Shown: positions 1 to 9,394, numbered from the stretch's first letter. The stretch is DNA of 64,000 bases from Kerstersia sp052103615 (GCF_052103615.1 NZ_JBQEKA010000002.1:62001-126000), one strand, 5' to 3'. A program made the numbers and translations. The notes: generated by a model from the letters alone, not told the origin.

Positions 1-1710
1 TGGCTGCAAGGGGTATTTACGGCAGAGGATATGGAGCAGGCGCTGGCCCGGCGTGGCTCTTTGCCGCCGGGCAGCGTGCTGGTGCTGCGTAGCGGCCATA
101 TCGTCGATGCCCATGGTGTGCGTTTCTACGCGGCCGATTCCGAGCAGGCCGGCATGCTGGCGCGGCGCCAGGAATTGGAAAACCTGCAGAAGGAAGCGCG
201 GGCGCAGCGTTTGCTGGCCGATGCCGCTAAAGATCGTGTGGCGCAGGCAGAAGCGGTCTGGCGTCAGGTGGGCGAATCCATGGGGCCGGCGCGGCAGCGC
301 GCCGCGGAAGTGACGCGCCGTCTGCATGACGTGCAGCTCGAATACACGCGCATGCAGCAACTGGCAGCCCAATCGGGCGAGCGGGCCGCGCGTTTGCAGG
401 AAGATTTGGAAGAATTGGCTGCGCTGCAGGAAGAATGGCGCGGCGCGCGGGCGCAAGCCGAAGAGCGTTTCGAGAGTCTGGACGAGGCGCTTGGAGAGCA
501 GCAGTCGCGTTATGCCGACCTGGAAATTGCGGATGAGGGCTTGGCCGCGCGGGCTGACGCGGCGCGCGCGCGGCTGCGCGAGCTCGATAGGCGGGCCCAG
601 GAAGCCCAGTTTGCCGAGAAGGGCCTGAAGGCCCGTCTGGACGAATTGCGCCGCAATTTGCAACTGGCGGTCGAGCAGGTGCGGCGGGCAGGGATAGAAC
701 AGGAACAATTGCAACAGGATCTGGCCGTGCTGGATGCGTCCGCGGCCCAGGCCGGTCTGCAGGATGCGCTGGAAGCGCGCGCCGCTGCCGAGGAGGAACT
801 CACCCGGGCGCGGATTGAACTGGACAACCTGGCGGGCATGCTGCGCTCTGCCGATGAACAGCGCATGGTGCGCGAGCGGGCGCTGGACCCTTTGCGCGAA
901 AAAATCACGGCCTTGCAGTTGCAGGAGCAGGCGGCGCGGCTGGCGGTCGAACAATTTGCCGAACAGCTGGATGCGCGCCAACTGGTGCGTGAAGCGCTGG
1001 CGCGAGAACTCGATGCGCTGCCGCCGGATTGGCGTAAGGGCAACTGGCTGCAAAGCGAGGTACAGCGCATTTCGCGTCAGGTCGAAAGCCTGGGGGCAGT
1101 CAATCTGGCCGCGCTGGAAGAATTGACGACGGCACGTGAGCGCAAGACCTTCCTGGATTCACAGCATGCGGATCTGCTGGAGGCCATCGACACCCTGGAA
1201 GATGCCATTCGCCGCATTGACCGCGAGACGCGGCAACTGCTGCAGGAAACTTTCAATATCGTGAATGGTCACTTTGGAGAGCTGTTCCCGCGCCTGTTCG
1301 GCGGCGGCGAAGCCAAACTGACCATGACCGGCGATGAAATCCTGGATGCCGGCATTCAGGTGATGGCGCAGCCGCCGGGTAAGCGCAACAGCACGATTCA
1401 TCTGCTGTCCGGCGGGGAAAAGGCCTTGACGGCGACGGCGCTGGTGTTTGCGCTCTTCAAGCTGAATCCCGCGCCGTTCTGTCTGCTTGATGAAGTGGAT
1501 GCGCCGCTGGATGACGCCAATACCGAGCGTTATGCCAATCTGGTCAGCAGCATGAGTGATCAAACGCAGTTTCTTTTTATTTCACACAATAAGATTGCAA
1601 TGCAGATGGCAAAGCAGTTGGTCGGCGTTACCATGCAAGAACAAGGGGTATCGCGTATTGTGGCGGTAGATATCGACTTGGCGGCCAAGTGGGCCGATGG
1701 GTCGGCATAG
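1..1710 (+). CDS. smc: Chromosome segregation protein SMC, C-terminal part (5' truncated by window edge)
   Basis: The frame is open from base 1, so the gene enters from the left; only its last 569 codons are present. The first ~50 residues look like the end of the hinge. A long Glu/Arg/Ala/Leu-rich coiled coil follows to about residue 400. The C-terminal ATPase half carries the ABC signature LLSGGEKAL and Walker B CLLDEVDAPLDD, then the D-loop/switch histidine region FLFISHNK. SMC homodimers with ScpAB load at the origin and organise the chromosome. The neighbours zipA and ligA are the usual betaproteobacterial partners. An internal ATG at 31 is not a real start. Family assignment is secure; the N-terminal ATPase half lies outside the window. 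Confidence 0.97.
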   Translation, partial: WLQGVFTAEDMEQALARRGSLPPGSVLVLRSGHIVDAHGVRFYAADSEQAGMLARRQELENLQKEARAQRLLADAAKDRVAQAEAVWRQVGESMGPARQRAAEVTRRLHDVQLEYTRMQQLAAQSGERAARLQEDLEELAALQEEWRGARAQAEERFESLDEALGEQQSRYADLEIADEGLAARADAARARLRELDRRAQEAQFAEKGLKARLDELRRNLQLAVEQVRRAGIEQEQLQQDLAVLDASAAQAGLQDALEARAAAEEELTRARIELDNLAGMLRSADEQRMVRERALDPLREKITALQLQEQAARLAVEQFAEQLDARQLVREALARELDALPPDWRKGNWLQSEVQRISRQVESLGAVNLAALEELTTARERKTFLDSQHADLLEAIDTLEDAIRRIDRETRQLLQETFNIVNGHFGELFPRLFGGGEAKLTMTGDEILDAGIQVMAQPPGKRNSTIHLLSGGEKALTATALVFALFKLNPAPFCLLDEVDAPLDDANTERYANLVSSMSDQTQFLFISHNKIAMQMAKQLVGVTMQEQGVSRIVAVDIDLAAKWADGSA

Positions 1711-1807
1711 CATACGGACGCAGCCCGGCGGTGCGGGGCGGGAATGAATCAGGTCCGGTATCGGTACCGGATGCGGGATAGACGCCGGAACAGGCGTGGA
1801 GTTTGGA

Positions 1808-2947
1808 ATGAGTGATTTACAGATTGGTTTGATTATCCTGGGGCTGCTGTTGATCGGCGTGCTGCTGGCGTTCAACTGGTGGCAGGATCGCCGTGTGCGC
1901 CGCCGTATGCAGCAGCAGTTTCAGCCGCCTGCGCACGATCCTTTGCTGGATGCTGAGCAGGGCGCGCGGCTGTCACAGACGGCCGAGCCAGGCATGGGCC
2001 AATCTGCCGCAGCGCCAGGCGCCGAGCGGCGTGAACCGGGCATGGGCGGCGAAGCGCCTGCCGGAGAGCAGGCCGCGCCGGCAGCCCCCGCAACGGCGGC
2101 GGTGACAGAAGCCGCGGCTGCCGCAGTCATGGCGCGCGGCGCGGCCGATGTGCCGGCAGATAGCGCGACGGAAGCCTTGATTTCCATCAGCTTTGCCACG
2201 CCGGTGCCGGGCGCCGATTTGCTGGGGGCCGTGCATCCGCTGCGTCAGCAGGCGCGCAAGCCGCTGCGTTTCTTTGCTTTTTCGGCGCAAGGCACCTTGC
2301 GTCAGCATCTGACCACTCAGGATACCTATGCGTCGCTGCACATAGCCGTGCAGCTGGCCAACCGGACGGGCGCCATCAGCCCGGCGGAATGGCTGCAGAT
2401 CTGGTCGCGTGCCCAGGATGTGGCCAAGCGCTGCAATGGCAAGGCGACCGGGCCTGAGCAGGTGGCGGTACTGGAGCAGGCGGCGCAATTGGACCGTGTG
2501 GCGGCCGCGCTGGATGCGGAGCTTAGCGTGACTCTGGCGCTGGCCGAACCGCGCCCGGCGGCAGAAGTGCTGGCCGTAGCGCATGAATTGGGGTTCCAGT
2601 CCGCAGGCGGCGTGCTGGCCTGGATGTCAGAGCAAGGCCTGGTGCGTTTCACACTCGCGCGCGGCGATGGCGCCATGTTTGAAATGGGGCAGGCGCCGCT
2701 GGCGCATTTGAGCCTGCTGCTGGATGTGCCGCGCAGCCCGGCGGATGAACACGCCTTTGGCCGCATGGTGAAAGTGGGCCGTGACCTGGCGGCGCGTCTG
2801 GATGCGCACCTGATCGACGATAATGGCCGGCCGCTGGCGGAAGGCGCCGAGCAGGTGATAGACCAGCAATTGGTGCGTTTGTATATGCAATTGGATAAGG
2901 CCGGCCTGACGGCAGGAAGTGCGCGGGCGCTGCGGGTGTTTTCGTGA
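1808..2947 (+). CDS. zipA: Cell division protein ZipA homologue
   Basis: About 379 residues. A single N-terminal membrane segment (roughly residues 4-23, Ile/Leu/Val-rich) is followed by a basic stop-transfer stretch, an Ala/Pro/Gly-rich linker (~30-120) and a C-terminal globular domain of the FtsZ-binding ZipA fold (~125-375). ZipA tethers FtsZ to the inner membrane. I chose ATG 1808 because GGAG at 1798-1801 sits 6 nt upstream; GTG 1796 is an in-frame alternative. The linker is poorly conserved and the C-terminal domain is divergent from enterobacterial ZipA, but position between smc and ligA supports the call. Its stop overlaps the ligA start by 4 nt, implying translational coupling. Confidence 0.88.
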   Translation: MSDLQIGLIILGLLLIGVLLAFNWWQDRRVRRRMQQQFQPPAHDPLLDAEQGARLSQTAEPGMGQSAAAPGAERREPGMGGEAPAGEQAAPAAPATAAVTEAAAAAVMARGAADVPADSATEALISISFATPVPGADLLGAVHPLRQQARKPLRFFAFSAQGTLRQHLTTQDTYASLHIAVQLANRTGAISPAEWLQIWSRAQDVAKRCNGKATGPEQVAVLEQAAQLDRVAAALDAELSVTLALAEPRPAAEVLAVAHELGFQSAGGVLAWMSEQGLVRFTLARGDGAMFEMGQAPLAHLSLLLDVPRSPADEHAFGRMVKVGRDLAARLDAHLIDDNGRPLAEGAEQVIDQQLVRLYMQLDKAGLTAGSARALRVFS

Positions 2948-5103
2948 GTCTGGGTTTGACCTTGGAAGCAGCGCGTGAGCGTGCTGCGGTATTACGCAGG
3001 GAAATCGAAGGGCACAATTACCGTTACTACGTTCTGGATGATCCCAGTGTGCCGGATGCCGTCTATGACGGCCAGATGCGTGAACTCGAAGCCCTGGAGG
3101 CCGAGTGGGAAGCGCTGCGCACCCCGGATTCTCCGACCCAGCGCGTGGGCGCCACGCCTTCGTCGGCTTTCGGCAGCGTGCGTCATGCGCTGCCTATGCT
3201 GTCGCTGGGCAATGCGTTCAATCAGGCAGAGGTCGAGGCTTTTGACCGGCGTGTCACCGATACGCTGCGCGATGCCGGGCAATTGGGCCTGGCGGAAGAA
3301 CCCGAATATTTCTGTGAAATGAAGTTCGATGGCCTGGCCATCAGCCTGCGCTATGAGAAAGGCGTGCTGACGCAGGCGGCGACGCGCGGCGACGGCTATG
3401 AAGGCGAGGATGTGACGCACAATGTGCGCACCATACGCGCCATTCCCTTGCGCCTGCGCGCCAAGGATCAGCCGGTACCCGACGTGCTGGAAGTGCGTGG
3501 TGAAGTCCTGATGTTCAGAGAGGATTTCGAGCGCCTGAACCAGGCGCAGCAGGCCCGCAATGAAAAAATCTTCGTCAACCCGCGCAATGCGGCCGCAGGC
3601 AGTTTGCGCCAGCTGGATTCCAGCATTACCGCCAAACGCAATCTGCGGTTCTATGCGTACGGTTGGGGCGAGTATCGTGGCGCTGCGAGCGCGGCGGCTA
3701 TGCCGCCGCAGGGGGATGGGGCGCCTGCCGGCCACAATGGGGATTTGTTTGGCGCCGTGCCGGCCGCGGTGGCCGCGCCCGGACAGGAAACCCTGCCGGC
3801 CAGCACGCATAGCGGCATGCTGACCTGGCTGGCTGAACTGGGCTTGCCGGTCAATCAGCGTTACAACCGCACGGCGCGCGGCGTGGCTGGCCTGATGGCG
3901 TTCTATGAAGAGATCGGAAACCAGCGCGCTGGGTTGAAATACGATATCGACGGCGTGGTTTACAAGGTTGACAGCCTGCGCAGCCAGCAGACTCTTGGTT
4001 TCGTCGCACGCGCCCCGCGTTTTGCGCTCGCGCACAAGTTTCCAGCGGAAGAAGCGCAGACCCGCTTGCTGGATATTGAGGTGCAGGTAGGCCGTACGGG
4101 CGCCATCACGCCGGTTGCGCGCCTGGCGCCCGTGTTTGTGGGCGGGGTGACGGTGACCAACGCCACTTTGCACAATGAAGACGAGATCCGCCGCAAAGAC
4201 GTCATGATCGGCGATACCGTGATCGTGCGCCGCGCGGGCGATGTGATTCCCGAGGTAGTACGGGCTTTGCTGGAATTGCGTCCGGCCGAGGCGCGCGCCT
4301 TTGTCATGCCCACGCATTGCCCGATCTGCGGTTCGGCCATAGAACGGCCGGAAGATGAAACCATTGCCCGCTGCTCTGGCGGCCTGTTCTGCGCTGCCCA
4401 GCGCAAGCAATCCCTCTGGCATGCCGCCAGCCGCAAGGCGCTGGATATCGGCGGCCTGGGGGAAAAGCTGATCGAGCAGCTGGTGGATGACGATCGCGTG
4501 CATTCGCTGGCAGATCTGTTCAGCCTGCGTGCTGAATTGCTGGCCTCTTATGATCGCATGGGCGCCAAGTCCGCCGCGAATCTTGTGGCGGCCATCGACG
4601 CCGCGCGGCGCCCCACCTTGGGGCGGTTGATCTATGCGCTGGGCATTCGCCATGTCGGCGAAACGACAGCCAGGGATCTGGCGCGTCATTTCGGCAGCAT
4701 GGAAGCGCTGGCGCAAGCCGATATCGACGCCTTGCAAGGGGCGCCGGATGTCGGGCCGGTGGTGGCGGCATCCGTGCGCCGTTTCTTTGACGAGCCGCAT
4801 AACCGCGAAGTGCTCGAAGCGCTCAAGCGTCATGGCGTAGAGCCTCAGCCAGAGGCAGCGCCTGCGTCAACGGGCCTGACAGGCAAGACCTTTGTCCTCA
4901 CTGGCACCTTCCCGCGCTGGACGCGAGAAGAAGCATCGCAGCGCATTATTGCGGGGGGCGGCAAGGTCAGCGGTTCGGTGTCACGCAAAACGGCTTATGT
5001 CGTGGCTGGTGTGGAAGCGGGCAGCAAGCTGGTCAAAGCCAGGGAACTGGGCGTGACGGTGCTGGACGAAGACGAATTGCGTGCCATGCTGGGCGAGCCC
5101 TGA
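2944..5103 (+). CDS. ligA: NAD-dependent DNA ligase LigA, with an internal low-complexity insertion
   Basis: 719 residues, longer than the usual ~670. Seals nicks using NAD+ in replication and repair. Visible parts: N-terminal Ia domain with YDxxMREL, adenylation motif CEMKFDGLA with nucleophile Lys127, an OB region, a four-Cys zinc finger (CPICG and CSGGLFC near residues 459-480), helix-hairpin-helix repeats, and a C-terminal BRCT domain (~640-719). Start is GTG at 2944, overlapping zipA. An Ala/Gly/Pro-rich stretch at ~243-288 interrupts the adenylation domain just after FYAYGWGE; related enzymes have only a short loop there. All catalytic elements are intact, so the protein should be active. 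Confidence 0.98.
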   Translation: MSLGLTLEAARERAAVLRREIEGHNYRYYVLDDPSVPDAVYDGQMRELEALEAEWEALRTPDSPTQRVGATPSSAFGSVRHALPMLSLGNAFNQAEVEAFDRRVTDTLRDAGQLGLAEEPEYFCEMKFDGLAISLRYEKGVLTQAATRGDGYEGEDVTHNVRTIRAIPLRLRAKDQPVPDVLEVRGEVLMFREDFERLNQAQQARNEKIFVNPRNAAAGSLRQLDSSITAKRNLRFYAYGWGEYRGAASAAAMPPQGDGAPAGHNGDLFGAVPAAVAAPGQETLPASTHSGMLTWLAELGLPVNQRYNRTARGVAGLMAFYEEIGNQRAGLKYDIDGVVYKVDSLRSQQTLGFVARAPRFALAHKFPAEEAQTRLLDIEVQVGRTGAITPVARLAPVFVGGVTVTNATLHNEDEIRRKDVMIGDTVIVRRAGDVIPEVVRALLELRPAEARAFVMPTHCPICGSAIERPEDETIARCSGGLFCAAQRKQSLWHAASRKALDIGGLGEKLIEQLVDDDRVHSLADLFSLRAELLASYDRMGAKSAANLVAAIDAARRPTLGRLIYALGIRHVGETTARDLARHFGSMEALAQADIDALQGAPDVGPVVAASVRRFFDEPHNREVLEALKRHGVEPQPEAAPASTGLTGKTFVLTGTFPRWTREEASQRIIAGGGKVSGSVSRKTAYVVAGVEAGSKLVKARELGVTVLDEDELRAMLGEP

Positions 5104-5142
5104 ATTTTCGCTACATTTTTTTGCGGTGCTTCCGTGTCAATG

Positions 5143-5160
5143 GGGCGGCCTGGGCCGCCC
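5143..5160 (+). terminator. GC-rich hairpin after ligA, possible terminator
   Basis: Perfect inverted repeat GGGCGGC / GCCGCCC with a CTGG loop, 40 nt past the ligA stop and 65 nt before lemA. It is followed only by TT, not a full T-run, so termination may be partial or the hairpin may have another role. Confidence 0.4.
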
Positions 5161-5224
5161 TTGCGCGGAAATTACCGAATATGATCTTGATATGGGGCCG
5201 GTCTTCGGCGCGCAAGGAGTCAAA

Positions 5225-5854
5225 ATGAAACGCATCGTGGCTTTGTGTTCGGTGCTGCTGAGCGCGTTGCTGCTCAGCGGTTGCGGCTATAACGCCATTC
5301 AGGCAGCGGACGAAAAGGTCAATGCGGCCTGGTCGGAAGTGCTGAACCAGTATCAGCGCCGCGCTGACCTGATTCCCAATCTGGTCAGTACCGTGCAGGG
5401 CTATGCCACGCATGAGCGCCAGGTGCTGACGGAAGTGACCCAGGCACGCTCGCGTGTCGGCTCCATGCAGATCACGCCGGAAATGCTGGAAGACCCTGAG
5501 CAAATGGCTCGTTTCCAGGCAGCGCAATCTGAATTGACGTCCTCTTTGTCACGCCTGCTGGTCGTGGCCGAGAACTACCCAGATCTGAAGGCAGACGCGG
5601 CGTTCCGTGATTTGCAGGCACAGCTCGATGGTACGGAAAACCGCATTGCCGTTGCCCGTAACCGCTATGTGCAGGCGATCCAGGATTACAACGTGCTGGT
5701 GCGCCAGTTCCCGGCGGTCATCACGGCCAAACTGTTCGGCTACAACACCAAGGCCAATTTCAGCGTGGAAAACGAAGCCGAGATTTCGCGCGCGCCTAGC
5801 GTGAACTTTGGTTCGGCCCCGGCCACGGAGCCTGCCCGCGGAGCCGCGCAGTGA
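5225..5854 (+). CDS. lemA: LemA family lipoprotein
   Basis: 209 residues. The N-terminus is a lipoprotein signal with lipobox LSGC (Cys20), then the conserved LemA opening (YNxxQ...DEKVNAAWSEVLNQYQRRADLIPNLV) and a helical bundle to ~190 ending in a conserved FNxxVxxFPxxIxAxLFGY-like segment. Function of LemA proteins in bacteria is not settled; they associate with TPM-domain proteins, as here. ATG 5225 is chosen because AAGGAG lies just upstream; an upstream in-frame extension to 5081 would bury the signal peptide. The stop overlaps the next gene's GTG start (GTGA), so the pair is probably co-translated. Exported and lipid-anchored, in the inner or outer membrane. Confidence 0.93.
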   Translation: MKRIVALCSVLLSALLLSGCGYNAIQAADEKVNAAWSEVLNQYQRRADLIPNLVSTVQGYATHERQVLTEVTQARSRVGSMQITPEMLEDPEQMARFQAAQSELTSSLSRLLVVAENYPDLKADAAFRDLQAQLDGTENRIAVARNRYVQAIQDYNVLVRQFPAVITAKLFGYNTKANFSVENEAEISRAPSVNFGSAPATEPARGAAQ

Positions 5855-6756
5855 GCATGCTGGCGCTTCAGGCCGCAGGCGGCGTGCTTAGGCGCTGGTG
5901 CGCCGTGTGGCTGCTGTTGTTTGGCAGTCTGCTGCCGGCGGTCGCGCCCTGGGCGGACGAGGTCGCCATCCCTGCGCTGACTGGCAGGGTGCTGGACCGC
6001 GCATCGGCCTTGAGCGCTGAACAGCAGCGCAGCCTGGCTGCCAAACTGGCGGCGCTGGAACAGGAAAGCGGCGCCCAGATTGCTGTCCTGATCGTGCCGA
6101 CGACCGGTGATGACAGTATCGAGCAGTATGCCGCCAGGGCATTCGAGACCTGGAAGCTGGGGCGCAAAGAGGTGGATGACGGCATTCTGGTCGTCGTGGC
6201 CAAGGATGACCGCAATATGCGGATTGAAGTCGGCTATGGCCTGGAAGGTGTGGTGACGGACCCGCGCGCCAGCCGCATCATTCGTGAACAGATGGCACCG
6301 CGTTTTGCCCAGGGCGACTTTGCTGGCGGCCTGGATGCGGCAGCCGATCAGCTGGCTGTGCTGGTACGGACGGGTGAACTGCCTGCGCCCGCTGCAGCGG
6401 CTGAATCATCCGGCGCGGGTGCGGAAGACGGTTCATGGGGCGGTTTGGGTCTGCTGGAAGGCCTGATTCTGTTGGTGGTGCTGATTTTCAAGGCGGTGCC
6501 TGGCCCGATTGCCGGCATTGTCATTTATTTCCTGACAGGCAATCTGTGGGTGGCCTTGGGGGCGGTGGTGCTGGTCATGGCGCTCAATCAGGTGCTGCAT
6601 CGTTCGCAAGGCGCGGCCGTGCGCCGGGGCGGCGCCAGCCGTGGGGGTTTTTCCTCGGGCAGCTGGGGCAGCCGTTCCTCTGGCTCAGGCCGTAGCGGCG
6701 GATTTCGGGGCGGCGGTGGCCGCAGCGGAGGTGGCGGTGCATCCGGTCGTTGGTAA
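5851..6756 (+). CDS. TPM-domain (YgcG-type) membrane protein
   Basis: 301 residues from GTG 5851 (ATG 5857 is equally possible). An N-terminal signal or anchor (to about residue 35) precedes a TPM domain (~40-180) with the family motifs QIAVLIVPTT, DDGILVVVAKDDRNMRIEVGYGLEG and FxxGDFAGGL. Two hydrophobic segments (~203-222 and ~225-245) and a Gly/Ser/Arg-rich tail (~255-301) complete the typical YgcG layout. TPM domains have been linked to acid phosphatase activity and photosystem repair in plants; in bacteria the role is open. It overlaps lemA by 4 nt and the next TPM gene by 20 nt, forming a tight three-gene unit. Confidence 0.9.
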   Translation: MSMLALQAAGGVLRRWCAVWLLLFGSLLPAVAPWADEVAIPALTGRVLDRASALSAEQQRSLAAKLAALEQESGAQIAVLIVPTTGDDSIEQYAARAFETWKLGRKEVDDGILVVVAKDDRNMRIEVGYGLEGVVTDPRASRIIREQMAPRFAQGDFAGGLDAAADQLAVLVRTGELPAPAAAAESSGAGAEDGSWGGLGLLEGLILLVVLIFKAVPGPIAGIVIYFLTGNLWVALGAVVLVMALNQVLHRSQGAAVRRGGASRGGFSSGSWGSRSSGSGRSGGFRGGGGRSGGGGASGRW

Positions 6757-7237
6757 ATCCCTGCGTGCCCTGGGCTGGAACAATCTGCACGGCCGCTGGC
6801 TGATGTCCCGGCATTTCCCGCCGGCGGTGATTCAGCAGCTGGAAGAACGTATCACGGCCAGCGAAGCCCGCCATGGCGGGGAACTGGTGCTGGCTGTGGA
6901 ACAGGCTTTACCGGATTCCCAGCCGGACGGCGCGGCGCGGGCGCTTGAGATCTTCGGCCGCTTGCGTGTCTGGGATACGCCCCGGCGCACGGGCGTGCTG
7001 CTGTATCTCTGCCTGGGTGACCGCCATATCGAGCTGCTCGCCGACCGGGGCGTGAGCGTGACCCGGGAAGACTGGGCCATGTTATGCGCCAGCCTGCGGG
7101 CCTATTTGGCGCGCGGCGACTTTGCCGCTGGCCTGGAGCGAGCAATCGCCGGTATCGAAACGCGGCTGGAATATTGCTGCCCGGTCGCGGAACGTGATGA
7201 CAGCGAAGGTTTGCCTAATAAGCCTGTGATGCTGTGA
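6737..7237 (+). CDS. Second TPM-domain protein, soluble and shorter
   Basis: 166 residues from GTG 6737, which has GGAG six nt upstream inside the end of the preceding gene. It lacks a signal peptide or membrane segment and has a TPM-like core: HGGELVLAVEQAL, an ALEIFGRLRVWDTPRRTGVLLYLCLGDRHIELLADRG region, and ARGDFAAGLERAIAGI near the end. This is the partner usually seen after the lemA/ygcG pair in Betaproteobacteria. A longer reading from ATG 6641 would translate the glycine-rich tail of the upstream gene in another frame and is unlikely. Molecular function unknown; association with LemA is inferred from order and overlap only. Confidence 0.85.
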   Translation: MHPVVGKSLRALGWNNLHGRWLMSRHFPPAVIQQLEERITASEARHGGELVLAVEQALPDSQPDGAARALEIFGRLRVWDTPRRTGVLLYLCLGDRHIELLADRGVSVTREDWAMLCASLRAYLARGDFAAGLERAIAGIETRLEYCCPVAERDDSEGLPNKPVML

Positions 7238-7276
7238 GGCTGTTAGGCTGTTAACAGCAGGGCCGGGCCTGGCATG

Positions 7277-7313
7277 AAAAAACCCGGTTGCGGGCTAGCC
7301 GCAACCGGGTTTT
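7277..7313. terminator. Bidirectional intrinsic terminator
   Basis: Perfect stem (AACCCGGTTGCGG / CCGCAACCGGGTT) with a 5-nt loop, flanked by A-run on the left and T-run on the right. It sits between the convergent TPM gene and ppiC-like gene and can stop transcription from both sides. Confidence 0.93.
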
Positions 7314-7335
7314 CAGATCAGGACCGGATCCGGTC

Positions 7336-8112
7336 TTACTGAATCTTGGCCTTTTCCACCAGGTCTTGCTGGTACTTGGAGAGGGCTTGCTGACGCAGCA
7401 TTTGTTCGATCTGCGGGCGCACTTGCTCCAGCGGCGGGAATGCCACCGGGCGCACGTCTTCCAGTTCGATGATGTGCCAGCCGAAGTCGCTCTTGACCGG
7501 CGCAGCGCTCATTTGGCCCTTTTGCAGGGCGGTCACGGCGTCAGCGAAGGGCTTCACGTAGTTGGTGGCGGCACCCCAGCCCAGATCACCGCCGCGCTGG
7601 GCGCTGCCCGGGTCACGCGAGTGCTTCTTGGCCAGATCGGCAAAGCTGCTTTTCTTGTCTTTCAGTTGCTTCAGGACATCCTGGGCGGTCTTTTCGTCTT
7701 CGACCAGGATGTGGCGCACCTTGTATTCCTGCTGGTTGCCCTGTTCGGCCTTGACCTTGTCGTACTCAGCCTGGATGGTGGCATCCGTGACAGGGTGCTT
7801 TTCCAGGTAATCGTCCATCAGGCCGCGCACCAGGATACCCTGGCGTGCCAGTTCGATTTCCGTCACGATTTCGGGCTTGCTGCCTACCTTGGCGTCCTCG
7901 GCAGCTTGCACCAGGACCTGGCGGTTGATCAGTTCTTGCTTGACCTGGTCACGCAGTTGCGGGGAATCCGTCGCGCCCTGGCCGACCAGCAAGGTGATGA
8001 ATTGGTCGAAGTCTTTCTGGGAAATGGGTTTCCCGTTGACGGTTGCGATGTTCTGGGCATAGATCGGCGCCGAAATGGCGGCTGCTGCGAGCAGTACGGC
8101 AAAGCGTTTCAT
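7336..8112 (-). CDS. Periplasmic parvulin-type peptidyl-prolyl isomerase (PpiC/PrsA-like)
   Basis: 258 residues. Catalyses cis-trans isomerisation of prolyl bonds, probably during folding of exported proteins. A cleavable signal peptide (MKRFAVLLAAAAISAPIYAQ) is followed by an N-terminal SurA-like helical region, and a rotamase domain with YKVRHILVEDEKTAQDVLKQ, FADLAKKHSRDPGS, GGDLGW and FGWHIIELEDVR. Start at 8112 is favoured over an upstream ATG because it begins the signal peptide and has AAAGGA 5' to it. Last gene of the minus-strand operon msrB-yciB-bolA-ppi, 10 nt after bolA, then the terminator at 7277-7313. Confidence 0.95.
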   Translation of the reverse strand: MKRFAVLLAAAAISAPIYAQNIATVNGKPISQKDFDQFITLLVGQGATDSPQLRDQVKQELINRQVLVQAAEDAKVGSKPEIVTEIELARQGILVRGLMDDYLEKHPVTDATIQAEYDKVKAEQGNQQEYKVRHILVEDEKTAQDVLKQLKDKKSSFADLAKKHSRDPGSAQRGGDLGWGAATNYVKPFADAVTALQKGQMSAAPVKSDFGWHIIELEDVRPVAFPPLEQVRPQIEQMLRQQALSKYQQDLVEKAKIQ

Positions 8113-8122
8113 GAAGATCCTT

Positions 8123-8389
8123 TCAGGAGGCCTGCGTTTCCAGCGCAAGCGCGTGGATAGGGTGCGGAATCAAATCGCGTAGGCGATCATACACGAGGCG
8201 ATGGCGCGCCACATGGGAAAGCCCGGCAAAAACGGAAGCTGCGATTTTGACCCGCAAATGCTTAGCGCCGCCCTGAGCGCCGGCATGGCCAGCGTGCAGA
8301 TGCGACTCATCGAGTATGACCAGCTCAGAGGGGCTCAGTTCCTGCAAACGTTCCGTGAGCAGCGCCTGAAGTGTTTCAAAATCCGCCAT
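8123..8389 (-). CDS. bolA: BolA family protein
   Basis: 88 residues with the BolA fold core: ELVILDESHLHAGHAG, then KHLRVKIAASVFAGLSHVARHRLVYDRL and a terminal IHALALET. The conserved histidines in HLHAGH and the HALAL tail match the family. BolA proteins work with monothiol glutaredoxins in Fe-S trafficking and influence envelope and stress responses. Start ATG 8389 lies one base from the yciB stop (TGA-T-ATG), pointing to coupled translation; ATG 8407 would overlap yciB. It lies between yciB and a PPIase, an order common in Bordetella-like genomes. Confidence 0.94.
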   Translation of the reverse strand: MADFETLQALLTERLQELSPSELVILDESHLHAGHAGAQGGAKHLRVKIAASVFAGLSHVARHRLVYDRLRDLIPHPIHALALETQAS

Positions 8390-8390
8390 A

Positions 8391-8972
8391 TCAATAATTC
8401 TCGTCATTGGCCGCGCCCTTGCCGTCGCTGGCGGCGCCTTCCTGCATATGGCGGCCCAGCCAGACGGACTGGATGACGACAAAGACCAGCATCAGGATCA
8501 TCAGGCCGAAGACCTTGAAGGTGACCCATTGTTCTTCGGAAAAATGGCCGGAAAACGCCACATACAAATTCAGCGCGCCTGCTGCCAGGAAGAACAGCAC
8601 CCAGCTGGCGTTCATTTTGTCCCAGGCGTGATCAGGCATGGACACCTTCTCACCCAGCAGTTTTTTCAGCAGGTTTTGTCCGCGTATCAGCCTGGCGCCC
8701 AGCAATGCGGCGGCAAATAGCCAATAAAGCGCCGTCGGTTTCCATTTGATGAAAGCAGGCTCATTGAGCCAGAGCGTTGCGCCGCCGAACACGACGATGA
8801 TGCCCAGCGTCAGCCATTGCATCATCTCGATAGGCTGGCGCCGCGCGCGCATCCAGAGAATCTGCAGCACCGCGGCGATGACCGCGACGGCCGTGGCAGT
8901 CTGGATATCGGCAAAGCGATAGGCGACGAAAAACAGCAGCAGCGGGAAGAGATCAAACAGGAATTTTTTCAT
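8391..8972 (-). CDS. yciB: Inner membrane septation protein YciB (IspZ/IspA family)
   Basis: 193 residues, start at MKKFLFDLFPLLLFFVAYRF. Five or six hydrophobic helices span the length, with family signatures KPTALYWLFAAALL, DHAWDKMNASWVLFFLAAGALNLYVAF and WVTFKVFGL. YciB is an inner-membrane protein affecting septation and envelope integrity. The start was set at 8972 because the upstream extension is soluble and overlaps msrB. Second gene of the msrB-yciB-bolA-ppi operon, 17 nt after the msrB stop. Confidence 0.95.
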   Translation of the reverse strand: MKKFLFDLFPLLLFFVAYRFADIQTATAVAVIAAVLQILWMRARRQPIEMMQWLTLGIIVVFGGATLWLNEPAFIKWKPTALYWLFAAALLGARLIRGQNLLKKLLGEKVSMPDHAWDKMNASWVLFFLAAGALNLYVAFSGHFSEEQWVTFKVFGLMILMLVFVVIQSVWLGRHMQEGAASDGKGAANDENY

Positions 8973-8989
8973 ACGGAAGCACCGTGCGT

Positions 8990-9394
<405 letters not shown>

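Noticed and set aside
2992..4833. 613-codon open frame antisense to ligA
   Set aside because: No family features; lies wholly inside a well-supported ligase gene.
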